Shown: positions 44,168 to 54,322 of the stretch, piece by piece
How the letters are laid out: every line of letters starts with the position of its first letter
Position numbering within the stretch: the first letter of the stretch is position 1
NCBI GenBank assembly: GCA_958296105.1
Contig: OY282441.1
Location: 2,625,800 to 2,689,799, forward strand
Direction: 5' to 3'
Length of the DNA stretch: 64,000 nt
Source: an uncultured Dehalococcoidia bacterium
Lineage (GTDB): Bacteria > Chloroflexota > Dehalococcoidia > Lucifugimonadales > UBA1123
Translations under genes and position numbers: made by a program
Notes under the pieces: generated by a model
Told to the model about the DNA's origin: nothing
Databases searched by the model: none
Seen by the model: only the letters and a program-made list of their open reading frames with translations

Positions 44168-44367
44168 GCGCTCGCACCTTCGAGCTGACGCTCCCTCATC
44201 ACTGTGAGAATTTGGGCAACGCGCTTCTTCGTTCTCTTTATCTCGTTTACGTTGGAAAGCTGCATGGTGGCGGCGCGAAAGCGGAGGTTCATCAGCTCCC
44301 GCCTTGTCTCGTACAGCTCCTCAGCCAAGTCGTCAGCCGACATGCCTCTGAGGTCATCTACCGGCAT
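44164..44367 (-). CDS. rpmC: Large ribosomal subunit protein uL29
   Basis: The 67-residue protein near the exit tunnel reads [20 protein letters not shown], with [21 protein letters not shown] later. The latter is the L29 signature. It lies between rplP and rpsQ. Confidence 0.96.
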   Translation of the reverse strand: MPVDDLRGMSADDLAEELYETRRELMNLRFRAATMQLSNVNEIKRTKKRVAQILTVMRERQLEGASA

Positions 44368-44391
44368 TGCAGGTTCCTCACTCTCCGGTTG

Positions 44392-44805
44392 CTATGCGGC
44401 GTGTCTGCTCACAACTTTGGTGGCGAGGGGCAGCTTGGAAGACGCCAGTCTGAGCGCCTCCTTGGCCGTCTCCTCCGGCACGCCTGCGATCTCGAACATC
44501 ACCCGCCCCGGCTTGACCACCGCCACCCAGTGGTCCACCGCGCCCTTGCCGCTTCCCATGCGCGTCTCTGCGGCGCGCGCGGTCACGCTCTTGTCCGGGA
44601 AAATGCGAATCCACAGCTTCCCTCCGCGCCGCGCGTAGCGCGTCATCGCCCGTCTAGCGGCCTCTATCTGGCGAGACGATACCCACGCCGACTCCGTCGC
44701 CTTGAGTCCGAACTCGCCGAAGTTCAGCTGGCTTCCCGCAACCGAAACCCCCTTGCGACGGCCTCGGTGCATGTTTCGGAACTTGACTCTATTGGGCTGA
44801 AGCAT
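44392..44805 (-). CDS. rplP: Large ribosomal subunit protein uL16
   Basis: The 137-residue protein starts [20 protein letters not shown] and has [29 protein letters not shown] plus [23 protein letters not shown], all conserved. It follows rpsC with 6 bases between. Confidence 0.97.
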   Translation of the reverse strand: MLQPNRVKFRNMHRGRRKGVSVAGSQLNFGEFGLKATESAWVSSRQIEAARRAMTRYARRGGKLWIRIFPDKSVTARAAETRMGSGKGAVDHWVAVVKPGRVMFEIAGVPEETAKEALRLASSKLPLATKVVSRHAA

Positions 44806-44811
44806 CGTTTC

Positions 44812-45609
44812 TCACCTCCTGCGATCGTCTCGGATAGGCGCGGGCTGCCCGAACTGCCTCTGCTGCGCCGCTGCCCCCATCGGCATACGGGCGGCATCCG
44901 AAGCCTGTTCGGGCGTGGCGGAAAGCGTGACCTCGATGGAGGGTATCTCCTCCTCGACCTCCGGCTCCGGCGGCGCCTCCGGCAAGATGTCGCCCTTGTA
45001 TATCCAGACCTTCACGCCGATGCGCCCGAACTCGGTGGCAGCCTCCGCCAGCCCGTAGTCTATATCCGCTCTCAGCGTGTGCAGAGGAACGCGCCCCTCC
45101 ATAGCCTTCTCGGATCTGGCGATATCCGCCCCTCCGAGCCTGCCCGAGCAGATGATCTTTATGCCCTGAGCCCCCGCCTGCATGGTGCGCCCCAGAGTCT
45201 GCCTGATGGCGCGTCTGAACGCTATTCTTCGCTCCAGCTGGTCTGCGACGGCTCGCGCCACCAGATAGGCGTCCAGCTCGGTCTGCCGTATCTCCTGAAC
45301 GTTCACCCGCGCGCGGCGTCTGATTATCCGCTCGATCTCCTTGCGCAGCTCCTCGACTCGCTGGCCTCCGCGCCCGATGACTATACCCGGCCGCCCCGTG
45401 TGAACGGTGATGGTCACGTCGTTGTTGTTGCGCTCGATCTCCACCCGCGAGATGCCCGCGTCCGGGTAGCTGGACGCTATCTTGTCGCGTATCTGGATGT
45501 CTTCGTACACCAGAGCGCGGTACGCATCCGGCTTGTGGGCAAACCACTTCGCATTCCAGTCTTTGACGATTCCCAGCCGGAACCCTATGGGATGAGTTTT
45601 CTGACCCAA
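44812..45609 (-). CDS. rpsC: Small ribosomal subunit protein uS3
   Basis: The 265-residue mRNA-entry protein starts MGQKTHPIGFRLGIVKDWNA. It has the KH motif GRPGIVIGRGGQRVEELR and ends after PLHTLRADIDYGLAEAATEFGRIGVKVWIYKGD with a Pro/Glu/Ala tail of about 50 residues. Confidence 0.97.
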   Translation of the reverse strand: MGQKTHPIGFRLGIVKDWNAKWFAHKPDAYRALVYEDIQIRDKIASSYPDAGISRVEIERNNNDVTITVHTGRPGIVIGRGGQRVEELRKEIERIIRRRARVNVQEIRQTELDAYLVARAVADQLERRIAFRRAIRQTLGRTMQAGAQGIKIICSGRLGGADIARSEKAMEGRVPLHTLRADIDYGLAEAATEFGRIGVKVWIYKGDILPEAPPEPEVEEEIPSIEVTLSATPEQASDAARMPMGAAAQQRQFGQPAPIRDDRRR

Positions 45610-45610
45610 G

Positions 45611-45952
45611 CTACAGCTCCTCGCTCTCGTCCACTACCACGGTGATGTGGCTGTTGCGCTTGATGATTCTGTTCGCCCTGCCCCGCGCTCTGGCGCGAAA
45701 CCTCTTGAGACTCGTCCCCTCGTTGGCGTATATCTCGGTTATGGTCAGATCGGAAGGCCGCGCGAAGATCTCGTTCTCCGCGTTCGATGCCGCAGACTTC
45801 ACCACCTTCGCCACCTGAGACGCCGCCGGCGACGGCAGGAACGCCAGCATGTCCAGCGCCTCTTCCACGTTCTTTCCCCGAACGAGGTCCACAATGGGAA
45901 CCATCTTCCTCACCGAGACGCCCGTATTCTTGGCGGTTGCGCTTATAGGCAT
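45611..45952 (-). CDS. rplV: Large ribosomal subunit protein uL22
   Basis: The 113-residue exit-tunnel protein has VRKMVPIVDLVRGKNVEEAL, VKSAASNAENE and the beta-hairpin FRARARGRANRIIKRNSHITVVV. Confidence 0.97.
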   Translation of the reverse strand: MPISATAKNTGVSVRKMVPIVDLVRGKNVEEALDMLAFLPSPAASQVAKVVKSAASNAENEIFARPSDLTITEIYANEGTSLKRFRARARGRANRIIKRNSHITVVVDESEEL

Positions 45953-45962
45953 TGGCTGTCCC

Positions 45963-46247
45963 CTACCTCACGGACGAGGCGCGCTCGGACTTGGACGAGT
46001 GGCCCCTGAACGTGCGAGTCGGCGCGAACTCGCCCAGCTTGTGTCCCACCATGTTCTCGGTGATGAACAGCGGGATGTGCCTTCTGCCATCGTGGACGGC
46101 GATCGTCAGCCCGAGCATGTCCGGCATTATGGTCGATGCCCGCGACCAAGTGCGGATCATCTGCTGCGACCTGCTGTTCATGGCTTGTTCGACCTTCTTC
46201 GCCAGCTTTTCGTGTACGTAAGGCCCCTTCTTTACAGACCTAGACAT
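45963..46247 (-). CDS. rpsS: Small ribosomal subunit protein uS19
   Basis: The 94-residue 30S-head protein has [40 protein letters not shown] and the C-terminal [15 protein letters not shown] signature. Confidence 0.97.
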   Translation of the reverse strand: MSRSVKKGPYVHEKLAKKVEQAMNSRSQQMIRTWSRASTIMPDMLGLTIAVHDGRRHIPLFITENMVGHKLGEFAPTRTFRGHSSKSERASSVR

Positions 46248-46271
46248 CTTTCCACCTCTCCGTTCGCGCGC

Positions 46272-47102
46272 CTACTTCTGATAGCGCCTTCGCACGATGA
46301 ACCTGTCCGTTCGCTTGTTCCTGCGCGTCCTGTAGCCGAGCGCAGGCTTGCCCCAGGGCGTCTTGGGGCCGGGCATTCCGATGGGCGAACGCCCCTCGCC
46401 GCCCCCGTGCGGATGGTCCCTGGGCGACATGACCACGCCGCGCACCTCTGGCCTGCGCCCAAGATGCCGCTTGCGTCCCGCCTTGCCCAGCTTCGTGTTC
46501 TTGTGATCCAGCGCGCTGAGCTGTCCGACCGTCGCCATGCAGTCGCTCAGCACGTTGCGCATCTCGCCGGATGGCAGCCTCAGAAGGGTGTATCTCCCCT
46601 CCTTCGCCAGTACCTGCGCGCTGGTTCCCGCTCCTCTGACTATCTGCCCGCCGCGCCCAACGTGCAGCTCCACGTTGTGAACCTGCGTTCCTGACGGAAT
46701 AGCTCTCAGCGGCAGCGCGTTTCCCGTCCTGATCGGAGCGTTCTCGCCCGCCTCGACGGGGTCGCCGACCTTCAGACCGTTGGGCGCCAGAATGTAGCGC
46801 CAGTCCCCATCCGGGTACTTGATCAGCGCTATGCGCGAGGAGCGGTTGGGGTCGTACTCGATGGAGACAGTCTCGCCCGGAACCCCCGTCTTGTTGCGCT
46901 TGAAGTCTATCACACGGTAGCGGCGCTTGTGGCCTCCGCCCCTGTGCCGAACGGTCAGCCGCCCGCTGTGGTTCCTGCCAGACCGCTTCTTCAGCGGCCT
47001 GAGCAGCGACTTCTTGGGACGAGACGTCGTGATGTCTTCGGTCGTCTGGCGCACCTGACCGCGCTGGCCGGGGGTCATTGGTCTCTGTACCTTGAGAGGC
47101 AT
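46272..47102 (-). CDS. rplB: Large ribosomal subunit protein uL2
   Basis: The 276-residue protein, central to the peptidyl-transferase region, contains [37 protein letters not shown] and the invariant [19 protein letters not shown] histidine loop. Confidence 0.98.
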   Translation of the reverse strand: MPLKVQRPMTPGQRGQVRQTTEDITTSRPKKSLLRPLKKRSGRNHSGRLTVRHRGGGHKRRYRVIDFKRNKTGVPGETVSIEYDPNRSSRIALIKYPDGDWRYILAPNGLKVGDPVEAGENAPIRTGNALPLRAIPSGTQVHNVELHVGRGGQIVRGAGTSAQVLAKEGRYTLLRLPSGEMRNVLSDCMATVGQLSALDHKNTKLGKAGRKRHLGRRPEVRGVVMSPRDHPHGGGEGRSPIGMPGPKTPWGKPALGYRTRRNKRTDRFIVRRRYQK

Positions 47103-47105
47103 AGC

Positions 47106-47396
47106 CTACACCCCCTCGAATATGGTTATGGTGTTGCCGGGCGCGAGCTGCACCACGGCCTTCTTCCACGTCTTGGCTTTGGTGAATCTGGGACCGAGCC
47201 GCCGCCGCTTGCCTCTTACCGTCATGGTGTTGACCTTCAGCACGCGAACGTTGAACGCCTCCTCCACCGCCTCTTTCACCTGATGCTTAGTCGCAGACTT
47301 CGCCACCTCGAATGTGTAGCGGTCATCGTCCTGAAGCAGCGTACTCTTCTCGGTGACTATCGGACGGCGAATGATCTCGAATGGATGCAGGTCCAT
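47106..47396 (-). CDS. rplW: Large ribosomal subunit protein uL23
   Basis: The 96-residue exit-site protein has IIRRPIVTEKSTLLQDDDRYTFEVAKSATKHQVKEAVEEAF. This region docks SRP and trigger factor. Confidence 0.97.
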   Translation of the reverse strand: MDLHPFEIIRRPIVTEKSTLLQDDDRYTFEVAKSATKHQVKEAVEEAFNVRVLKVNTMTVRGKRRRLGPRFTKAKTWKKAVVQLAPGNTITIFEGV

Positions 47397-47398
47397 CT

Positions 47399-48151
47399 TT
47401 ACACCTCCGCTCCCGCCGCCGCGCCTTCGGGCTGAGCGCTCCGCGTGAATCTGCCGCCCCAGATCGACTCCACGTTTCGCACCGCCTCGACGGTCATTAT
47501 CACCGTGCGGTGGTTCAGCAGGTCTATGGTGTTCAGAGTGTGGCTCGGCTCCATCTTCAGGCGGGGAATGTTGCGCGCCGCTCGCAGAGCGTCCGAAGAC
47601 GCGCCGTCCGCGACCAGCAAGACCGAAGGGCCTGCGCCCAGATCCCTCAGCGCCCGAGCCGCGACCTTCGTCTTCGGCTCGGCGATGTCGAAATTCTCGA
47701 TGACTACGAGACTGCCTTCCGCCGCCTTCCCGGACAGCGCGCTGATCAGCGCCCCCCTTCGCATCTGCTTGGGGGTATTGTGTCGGTAGCTCCTCGGACT
47801 TGGGCCGAACGTCACGCCGCCGCCCTTCCAGATGGGCGAGCGGATGGAGCCGGCGCGCGCGCGCCCCGTGTGCTTCTGGGGACGAGGCTTCGCGCCGCCC
47901 CCCGCGACCTCGGCGCGCGTCTTGGTCTTGGCAGTGCCTTGCCGACGATTCGCCAGCTGCCCCACCAGAACCTGATGGATGAGAGCGGGATTGAGCTTCG
48001 CCCCGAACACGTCGTCGCGCGCCTCGATCTCGCCGGCGGTCTCGCCCCGTATGTTTCTAACTTGCAGCTTCACTTCAGCCTTCTTCTGTCTTTGGTGATC
48101 GGCCTTTGGTGATCGGTGGTTGGCGATCAGCGTCTGGCTCTCGCCGCTCAT
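47399..48151 (-). CDS. rplD: Large ribosomal subunit protein uL4
   Basis: The 250-residue product has an extended loop with RRQGTAKTKTRAEVAGGGAKPRPQKHTGRARAGSIRSPIW and the C-terminal globular part. The first 27 residues are atypical and partly encoded by a 14-base-period repeat. It overlaps rplC by 4 bases, so the long start is accepted. Confidence 0.96.
   Translation of the reverse strand: MSGESQTLIANHRSPKADHQRQKKAEVKLQVRNIRGETAGEIEARDDVFGAKLNPALIHQVLVGQLANRRQGTAKTKTRAEVAGGGAKPRPQKHTGRARAGSIRSPIWKGGGVTFGPSPRSYRHNTPKQMRRGALISALSGKAAEGSLVVIENFDIAEPKTKVAARALRDLGAGPSVLLVADGASSDALRAARNIPRLKMEPSHTLNTIDLLNHRTVIMTVEAVRNVESIWGGRFTRSAQPEGAAAGAEV
48091..48116. repeat. Short direct repeat in the rplD 5' end
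   Basis: TTTGGTGATCGG occurs at 48091-48102 and 48105-48116 (period 14), with a degenerate third copy ending near 48130. It encodes the non-conserved N terminus of L4. Confidence 0.7.
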
Positions 48152-48789
48152 CCCAGTTTCCGCTTGCGCGCGCCTGCCCTCTTTATCAGCACCAGCGAGT
48201 TGCGCGCGCCCGGCACCGCGCCCTTGACGAACAGCAGGTTGCGCTCGGAGTCCGCTTCCACCACTTCCAGCTTGCGCACGGTCACGCGGCTGTTGCCCAT
48301 GTGTCCGGCCATTCGCAGCCCCTTGAGGACCTTCCCCGGCGTGCTGCCGGCTCCGATGGATCCCGGAGCGCGATGACGGTCTGATTGCCCGTGCGTCTTT
48401 GGTCCGCCCTTGAAGTTGTACCGCTTGACTCCCCCTTGGAAGCCGCGCCCCTTGGAGCGGCTGGTGGCGTCCACCAGCTCTCCGGACTCGAACAGCGAAA
48501 CGTCTATCCGCTGTCCCAGCTCCACCTCGTCCACGTCGTCCACCCCGAACTCGCGCAGCACGCGGAAGCGTCCGTCCACCCTCTTGAGATGCCCTGTTCT
48601 GGGCTTGCTCAGCCGCTTCGCCTCTTCGTATCCGAGCTGGACGCCGACGTAGCCGTCTGTCTGCTCGGTCTTGATCTGCGTTACGGTGCAGGGGCCGGCC
48701 TGAATCACCGTAACCGCGTCCGAGCGCCCATCTTCGCGGAAGACCTGAGTCGTCCCCAGCTTCTTTCCTATGATTCCGTGTACTGGCAT
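48148..48789 (-). CDS. rplC: Large ribosomal subunit protein uL3
   Basis: The 213-residue protein starts MPVHGIIGKKLGTTQVFRED and contains RSKGRGFQGGVKRYNFKGGPKTHGQSDRHRAPGSIG, reaching the peptidyl-transferase centre. Confidence 0.98.
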   Translation of the reverse strand: MPVHGIIGKKLGTTQVFREDGRSDAVTVIQAGPCTVTQIKTEQTDGYVGVQLGYEEAKRLSKPRTGHLKRVDGRFRVLREFGVDDVDEVELGQRIDVSLFESGELVDATSRSKGRGFQGGVKRYNFKGGPKTHGQSDRHRAPGSIGAGSTPGKVLKGLRMAGHMGNSRVTVRKLEVVEADSERNLLFVKGAVPGARNSLVLIKRAGARKRKLG

Positions 48790-48847
48790 TTTCGTCCCGT
48801 CACCATCCCGATACGGTCGGGCTAGGCAGCTGCATCGCGCTCGGCGC

Positions 48848-49165
48848 TCACAGCTTGATCTGTATATCCACGCCCGCAGGCACGTTCAGCCGCGTCAGCT
48901 GGTCTATGGTCTTGGACGTGGGATCCAGAATATCTATCAGGCGGTTGTGCGTCCTGATCTCGAAATGCTCCCGCGAGTCTTTGTCTATGTGCGGGGAGCG
49001 GATTACGCAGAACCTCTTGATGGAAGTCGGCAGCGGAACAGGCCCCGACACCCTGGCGCCGGTGCGCTCCGCCGTCTCCACGATCTGACCAGCGGACTGG
49101 TCGAGAATCCTGTGGTCGAACGCCTTGAGAATTATCCGAATCTTCTGTCGCCTGTCGGTTACCAT
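48848..49165 (-). CDS. rpsJ: Small ribosomal subunit protein uS10
   Basis: The 105-residue protein (also NusE) has [59 protein letters not shown]. It opens the S10 part of the block, 150 bases after fusA, with no tuf in between. Confidence 0.98.
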   Translation of the reverse strand: MVTDRRQKIRIILKAFDHRILDQSAGQIVETAERTGARVSGPVPLPTSIKRFCVIRSPHIDKDSREHFEIRTHNRLIDILDPTSKTIDQLTRLNVPAGVDIQIKL

Positions 49166-49213
49166 CTCGAACTCAACTGAATAGTGCTGCTCTTCGGCTT
49201 GCCCTGCCCATGT

Positions 49214-49290
49214 GAGAGGGGGCCGAAGCGAGAGCGGGAAGAACCCCTCTCGTCCTCTGATCGAATTTCGGGGGCCAGTATACCGCCCCC
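49214..49290. promoter_or_regulatory. Two strong hairpins in the fusA-rpsJ gap
   Basis: GAGAGGGG at 49214-49221 pairs with CCCCTCTC at 49244-49251. GGGGGC at 49270-49275 pairs with GCCCCC at 49285-49290. They occupy the space where tuf or an S10 leader usually lies. They may be attenuator or terminator structures or REP-like elements. No clear promoter is seen between them and rpsJ. Confidence 0.4.
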
Positions 49291-49312
49291 TCTTGCCGGG
49301 AGAAGAGATGCG

Positions 49313-51388
49313 CTAGACACCTGCCAGCTCCTTGGAAACCTCGATGTAGTTGTCGAACTCCATCGTGTAGCTCGCGCGCCCTTGCGTCAGAGACCTGATC
49401 GCGTTGGCGTAGCCGAAGCTCTCAGCCAGCGGAATCTCTGCGCGCACGGACTGAATGCCGCCCTGTCCCTCGATATTGCGTATCTGCGCTCGCCTTCGCG
49501 CCAGATCTCCCAGCACGTCTCCGAGGAAGTCGCCGGGCGTGACCACCTCGATCTTCATTACCGGCTCCAGCAGCGCCGGCTTGCCGCGTGTCATCAGCGA
49601 CTTCGCCGCCATGGACCCCGCTATCTGGAAGCTCATCTTGGACGAATCCACCTCGTGGTAGCTTCCGTCCACCAGCGTCATCTTGGCGTCCACCATTGGG
49701 AAGCCCGAAAGCGGCCCCGTGGACAGCGCCTCGCGCGCGCCGTCCTCCACGGACGAGATGAACTCGTTGGGGATGACGCCGCCTCTGATCTTGCTCTCGA
49801 ACTGGATGCCGCCGCCGCGCTCCAGCGGCTCTATCTCCATCCACACGTGACCGTACTGCCCATGTCCGCCCGTCTGCCGAACGAAGCGCCCCTCCGCTCG
49901 CGCCGCCGCCTTCACCGTCTCGCGGTATGCCACGCGCGGCTTGCCAACGTTCGCCTCCACCTTGTACTCGCGCTTGATGCGGTCGACCATGATGTCCAGA
50001 TGAAGCTCGCCCATGCCGGAGATGATCGTCTGCCCGGTCTCGTTGTCGTAGGCGACCTTGAAGGTCGGGTCCTCGTCGGACATGTAGATGAGCGAGTCCG
50101 AGAGCTTGTCTTGGTCTCCCCTCGACTTCGGCTCAATGGCGACTGATACCACCGGATCCGGGAACGTGATGGTCTCCAGAGACGCCGCGTCCTGCTGGCT
50201 TCCGCAGATCGTATCCCCGGTCGTAGTATCCTTCAGTCCGACTGCCGCGACGATCTGCCCCGAGCTCGCCTCTTCGATGTCCTCGCGCCTGTTGGCGTGC
50301 ATCTGAACCAGCCGCCCCAGCCGCTCGCGCCGCCCATTGGTCGAGTTGAACACCATGGAGCCTGCGGGCGCGCTCCCTGAGTAGACCCTGAAATACACCA
50401 GACGGCCTATGTACGGGTCCGCCACTGTCTTGAAGGCGAGGGCAGTGAACGGAGAATCGGGGTCGCCGGGATGTCGGGTAACGGTTTCGCCCGTGCTGTA
50501 CGACTTGCACTCGGTGGGCGGAACGTCTAGGGGAGAGGGCAGGTAGTCGCCTATGGCGTCCAGCAGCGGCTGGATGCCCCGATGTCGCACTGCGGCGCCG
50601 CACAGCACCGGCACGACCTTGTAGTCGAGCGTCGCCTTGCGCAGCGCGCGCTTGATCTCCCCCTTGCTTATCTCCTCGTCTTCAAGATACTTGATGAGCA
50701 GCTCGTCGTCGGTCTCGGCGACCTTCTCCACCAGAGCGCTGCGGTATCTGCTGAACTCCTCGATCATCTCCTCCGGCACGGGGCCTTCTCTCGGCGACAC
50801 GGGACCCTCTCCTTCGTAGAAGATGGCTTTCCCGTCCACCAGGTCGATGACCCCTTGGAACTCGTCCTCCTGCCCAATGGGTATCTGGATAGCCACCGGG
50901 TTGGCGTTGAGCCTGCGCGCTATCGAGTCCATCGCCCCAAAAAAATTAGCCCCCACCCTGTCCATCTTATTGATGAAGCAGATGCGGGGGACGTGGTAGT
51001 GGTCGGCCTGTCGCCACACGGTCTCGGACTGCGGCTGTACACCGGCGACGGCATCGAAGACGACGACGCCTCCGTCGAGTATGCGGAGGCTTCGTTCCAC
51101 TTCGGCGGTAAAGTCCACGTGGCCCGGGGTGTCGATGATGTTGATGGTGTACTGATTCCAGATGCAGGTCGTGGCGGCGGACGTTATCGTAATGCCGCGC
51201 TCTCGCTCCTGCGCCATCCAGTCCATCGCCGTGGTGCCTTCGTCGACTCCGCCGATCTTGTAGATTCGGCCCGCGAAGTACAGCACACGCTCGGTGACAG
51301 TCGTCTTGCCGGCGTCGATGTGCGCTATGAACCCTATGTTTCGGGTGTTCTTTAGAATCTCTTTTTGCATCTCTGATGAGTACGGCAT
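49313..51388 (-). CDS. fusA: Elongation factor G
   Basis: The 691-residue GTPase drives ribosomal translocation. G1 is [10 protein letters not shown]3 DTPGHVDF, G4 NKMD, and the C-terminal domains IV-V ([34 protein letters not shown]) are complete. About 200 bases of non-coding DNA separate it from rpsG. Confidence 0.98.
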   Translation of the reverse strand: MPYSSEMQKEILKNTRNIGFIAHIDAGKTTVTERVLYFAGRIYKIGGVDEGTTAMDWMAQERERGITITSAATTCIWNQYTINIIDTPGHVDFTAEVERSLRILDGGVVVFDAVAGVQPQSETVWRQADHYHVPRICFINKMDRVGANFFGAMDSIARRLNANPVAIQIPIGQEDEFQGVIDLVDGKAIFYEGEGPVSPREGPVPEEMIEEFSRYRSALVEKVAETDDELLIKYLEDEEISKGEIKRALRKATLDYKVVPVLCGAAVRHRGIQPLLDAIGDYLPSPLDVPPTECKSYSTGETVTRHPGDPDSPFTALAFKTVADPYIGRLVYFRVYSGSAPAGSMVFNSTNGRRERLGRLVQMHANRREDIEEASSGQIVAAVGLKDTTTGDTICGSQQDAASLETITFPDPVVSVAIEPKSRGDQDKLSDSLIYMSDEDPTFKVAYDNETGQTIISGMGELHLDIMVDRIKREYKVEANVGKPRVAYRETVKAAARAEGRFVRQTGGHGQYGHVWMEIEPLERGGGIQFESKIRGGVIPNEFISSVEDGAREALSTGPLSGFPMVDAKMTLVDGSYHEVDSSKMSFQIAGSMAAKSLMTRGKPALLEPVMKIEVVTPGDFLGDVLGDLARRRAQIRNIEGQGGIQSVRAEIPLAESFGYANAIRSLTQGRASYTMEFDNYIEVSKELAGV

Positions 51389-51594
51389 ACAGCCTGCTGC
51401 GTCGATGTCGATTGAGTGGCAACCGCCCCGAGAGCAGCCCCTCCCGCCCCTGCGGAGGCGTCTTGTCTCTCCGGTTAGTCCGCCGATTAGTCCGATAGGG
51501 GGATCGGACGTTGCATTATGACAAATCTAGGCGTTCTGATGGAAGTCCAAAATCGCCGTCTGGGATGTTTCGGAATCCAGCGCGGGAATCCGAG

Positions 51595-52065
51595 CTACCA
51601 GCGGTAGTGCGCGAACGCGCGGTTCGCCTCCGCCATGCGGTAGAGGTCCTCGCGCCGCTTGACTGCCGTCCCCTGTCCTCGCGCCGCCTCTGCAAGCTCG
51701 GCGGATAGGCGCTGCGCCATCGGTCGCCCCCGCCTCCCTCTGGCAGCGGTGATTATCCAGCGCATCGCCAGCGCCAGCCTGCGCTCCGGGCGAACCTCAG
51801 TGGGAACCTGGTAGGTAGCGCCGCCAACCCTGCGAGACTTCACCTCGACCATGGGCGTGGTGTTGCGGATCGCCTGCTCGAACACTTCGAGCTCGGGCCG
51901 CCTCACCTCGTCGGACGCCATCTCCAGCGCCTCGTAAACTATGCGCTGCGCCACCGTCTTCTTGCCGTTCAGCATCATCTTGTTGATGAACTGCGCCAGC
52001 TCTTCGTTGTTGTACTTGGGGTCCGGAGTGATCTTGCGTCTCTCCGCGCGTCGTCTTCGAGCCAT
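51595..52065 (-). CDS. rpsG: Small ribosomal subunit protein uS7
   Basis: The 156-residue 30S-head assembly protein has [48 protein letters not shown] and the tail [12 protein letters not shown]. Confidence 0.98.
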   Translation of the reverse strand: MARRRRAERRKITPDPKYNNEELAQFINKMMLNGKKTVAQRIVYEALEMASDEVRRPELEVFEQAIRNTTPMVEVKSRRVGGATYQVPTEVRPERRLALAMRWIITAARGRRGRPMAQRLSAELAEAARGQGTAVKRREDLYRMAEANRAFAHYRW

Positions 52066-52128
52066 GCCCCCCTCCTCATCGAATCATTAGAGCGCGGGCG
52101 TATCGCCCGCCAACATTCGCCTCGCCGC

Positions 52129-52551
52129 TTACAGAACGCTCGGCGCGCGCTTCGCGCCGTACTTGCTGCGTCCGCGCTTGCGATCCGCTACGCCCTCGGT
52201 GTCCAGCGCGCCGCGCACCACGTGGTAGCGGACTCCCGGAAGGTCCTTGACTCGACCGCCCCTGATCAGCACCACCGAATGCTCCTGAAGGTTGTGTCCC
52301 TCGCCCGGTATGTAGGCGGTGACCTCCATCTGGTTGGTCAGCCTCACTCTGGCGACCTTCCGCAGCGCGGAGTTGGGCTTCTTCGGCGTCTGCGTCCTGA
52401 CCTGCACGCACACGCCGCGCTTCTGAGGAGATCCCGAGCCTCTGCGCACCCGGTTCTTGAGCGAGTTGAAGGAGTAACGCAGCGCGGGGGCCTTCTCCTT
52501 CTTGTTCTTGGAGCGTCTGGGCTTTCTGATTAGCTGGTTGACCGTGGGCAT
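52129..52551 (-). CDS. rpsL: Small ribosomal subunit protein uS12
   Basis: The 140-residue decoding-centre protein has [39 protein letters not shown] and [19 protein letters not shown]. The lysines where streptomycin-resistance changes occur (PKKPNS and VKDLPG) are wild type. Confidence 0.98.
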   Translation of the reverse strand: MPTVNQLIRKPRRSKNKKEKAPALRYSFNSLKNRVRRGSGSPQKRGVCVQVRTQTPKKPNSALRKVARVRLTNQMEVTAYIPGEGHNLQEHSVVLIRGGRVKDLPGVRYHVVRGALDTEGVADRKRGRSKYGAKRAPSVL

Positions 52552-52623
52552 CGCCTACCTCTAGAGCATTCACTTCCGAAAGACACGCAGAAATCCGCCG
52601 CCAGCAAGTAACGACAAAAAGGA

Positions 52624-52652
52624 ATTCTACCTGCGCCGTCGGCTCGTGTCAA
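52624..52652 (-). promoter_or_regulatory. Strong promoter of the str operon
   Basis: On the minus strand TTGACA (52652-52647) and TAGAAT (52629-52624) are spaced by exactly 17 bases, 11 of 12 consensus bases. It lies 73 bases upstream of the rpsL ATG and is the best promoter in the window. Confidence 0.85.
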
Positions 52653-52705
52653 ATCGAATCGCGCGCGCCGCGCTGTATGCCCAAGTGGTTCGAGCGAGTG
52701 GGCAT

Positions 52706-53524
52706 TCAGTTCTTGAGCAGCATCCCCGGCTGGCAGGCGCGGCAGTAGCTGGTTATCCGCTGGTTCGCCCGCAGCTCGGTAATCGGCCTGCCGCAGCGCG
52801 GGCAGGGCTGCCCCTTACGGCTGTGTATCTTGAGAAAGTCGCGCGCCTTGTGGTCGATCCGGTCGCCCATCCGCTCCCTGAGCGCCTCGATGGAATCCAG
52901 CGCCACCCGGCGCGAGCAGTCGTAGATGCGCCTGAGCTCGTCCGAGGACAGCGCCTTGCGACGCTTGAACGGATAGACGCGCGCCTCGAAGAGAATCTCA
53001 TCCGCATAGGCGTTGCCGATTCCCGATACTACCCTTCCCCTCGTCAGCACGCCCTTGATCTCGCCGTGGAACGCCCTGAGACGCTCTTGGAACTCTCTGA
53101 AGCTGAAATCGTCCAAGACGTCCGGCCCCTGCTCCATCAGCCCCGGAACCCTGCCCAAGTCCTCCGCTGGCACGTAGTAGAACTGCCCCATCTGGCGGTC
53201 GTCCGTGTATCTGAGATCCATATTCCCGTCCAGTCCGAAGCGGACGCAGGTTCGCTTTTGGACGCGCTGCTTGGCGGGACAGTATTGGAGTCCTCCGGTC
53301 AGCTTGGGGTTGATCACCACCTGCCGCCCGCCCGACATGCCCAAGAGCAGGAACTTTCCTCTGCGCTCGACGCTCTCGAACCTGCGCCCCACAGCGTCCT
53401 CGACCATCTCATGGGGAAGCGATCTGACGATTGGCTTAAGAACCTCGACCGTTCGCGCGATCTCACCCGTCAGACGAGACTGTAGGAACTCCGCCACAAC
53501 CTGCATCTCCGGCGCTTCAGGCAT
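52706..53524 (-). CDS. mutM: Fpg/Nei-type DNA glycosylase (formamidopyrimidine-DNA glycosylase)
   Basis: The 272-residue enzyme excises oxidised bases. The catalytic N-terminal proline is in MPEAPEMQ (usual form PELPEV). The conserved lysine is in RRGKFLLLGM, the helix-two-turn-helix is around VVSGIGNAYADEILFEARVYP, and the C-terminal zinc finger is CPRCG...CRACQ. The Leu-to-Ala change in the first motif and the YCPAKQRVQ segment differ from E. coli MutM, so a Nei-like substrate range is possible. Confidence 0.88.
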   Translation of the reverse strand: MPEAPEMQVVAEFLQSRLTGEIARTVEVLKPIVRSLPHEMVEDAVGRRFESVERRGKFLLLGMSGGRQVVINPKLTGGLQYCPAKQRVQKRTCVRFGLDGNMDLRYTDDRQMGQFYYVPAEDLGRVPGLMEQGPDVLDDFSFREFQERLRAFHGEIKGVLTRGRVVSGIGNAYADEILFEARVYPFKRRKALSSDELRRIYDCSRRVALDSIEALRERMGDRIDHKARDFLKIHSRKGQPCPRCGRPITELRANQRITSYCRACQPGMLLKN

Positions 53525-53547
53525 CTTCGCGCCCCCTCGTCCTTGGG

Positions 53548-53970
53548 TCAGCCACAGGCGCAGCCGCCTCTGTCACTCTGCCACGCATCCGCGAAGTCAG
53601 ACTCCATCCACCCGTACTTTCTGAAGCTGACTCTGCCGCGCGAATCGAACTCGACGCCTTCTTCTACGAGAAGCTCCCGCTGAAGCTGGCTTCCGTGTCC
53701 CGTACTTCTGGGACTCACCATGCCCTTGTGATTTATGATCCTATGCCAAGGAACGTCGGAATCGTGATCCAGAGACGCCAGACAGTACCCAACCATCCTA
53801 GGAGTGCAGCCTCCCACGATCAGCGCAATCTGCCCGTAAGTCGCCACCTGCCCATGCGGCACCGAGCGCGCCACGTCCAAGATGCGCGCGTACAGAGGAG
53901 ACCTATCGGAGCTGTCGAACACCACCTTCACCCTGCCTTCATCCCAAGATACCACTACGCCGCCGCTCAT
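53548..53970 (-). CDS. Alkyltransferase-like protein (ATL)
   Basis: The 140-residue product has the C-terminal domain fold of O6-alkylguanine-DNA alkyltransferase: ILDVARSVPHGQVATYGQIA with the helix-turn-helix, then DVPWHRIINHKGMVS. The active-site cysteine of PCHR is replaced by Trp, the defining change of ATL proteins. ATLs bind alkylated guanine and pass it to nucleotide excision repair. ATG 53970 gives a natural start; the frame is open to 54027. It neighbours another base-repair gene, mutM. Confidence 0.85.
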   Translation of the reverse strand: MSGGVVVSWDEGRVKVVFDSSDRSPLYARILDVARSVPHGQVATYGQIALIVGGCTPRMVGYCLASLDHDSDVPWHRIINHKGMVSPRSTGHGSQLQRELLVEEGVEFDSRGRVSFRKYGWMESDFADAWQSDRGGCACG

Positions 53971-54082
53971 TCGACCACTGCCACGCCCAATTCCCGCGCC
54001 ATTTCGCCATATCTGGTTGTCACCCAATCCCGGCTATCGCTATGCTATGATGGAATGGATTCGTCGTCCTATTCGTATTCGT

Positions 54083-54160
54083 GGGCCGGTAGCTCAGTTT
54101 GGCCAGAGCGTCGGACTTTTAATCCGGGTGTCCTGGGTTCGAATCCCAGCCGGCCCACCA
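54083..54160 (+). tRNA. trnK: tRNA-Lys (anticodon TTT)
   Basis: A complete 78-base cloverleaf. Acceptor GGGCCGG pairs with CCGGCCC, the D arm is AGCTCAGTTTGGCCAGAGC, and the T arm is CTGGGTTCGAATCCCAG. The anticodon stem TCGGA/TCCGG encloses CTTTTAA with TTT at 54118-54120. CCA is encoded at 54158-54160. Confidence 0.97.
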
Positions 54161-54173
54161 TTGTCTATCGAAA

Positions 54174-54191
54174 GCCGAAATCCCTTTCGGC
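54174..54191 (+). terminator. Hairpin after tRNA-Lys
   Basis: GCCGAAA at 54174-54180 pairs with TTTCGGC at 54185-54191 around TCCC, a perfect 7-bp stem 13 bases behind the tRNA. No T tract follows. Three GCATAT units lie just downstream, up to 54230. Confidence 0.45.
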
Positions 54192-54322
54192 AGGCGGGCG
54201 CATATCCCGCATATCCGCGCATATCTCATAGTTCTTTACCCGCCCACGCGCTCGATCCCCTCGCTTTCGTGGACTGATACCAATGAAGAGCGAAGAGCTA
54301 CTGATGATAAAGAGCGGGGGTT

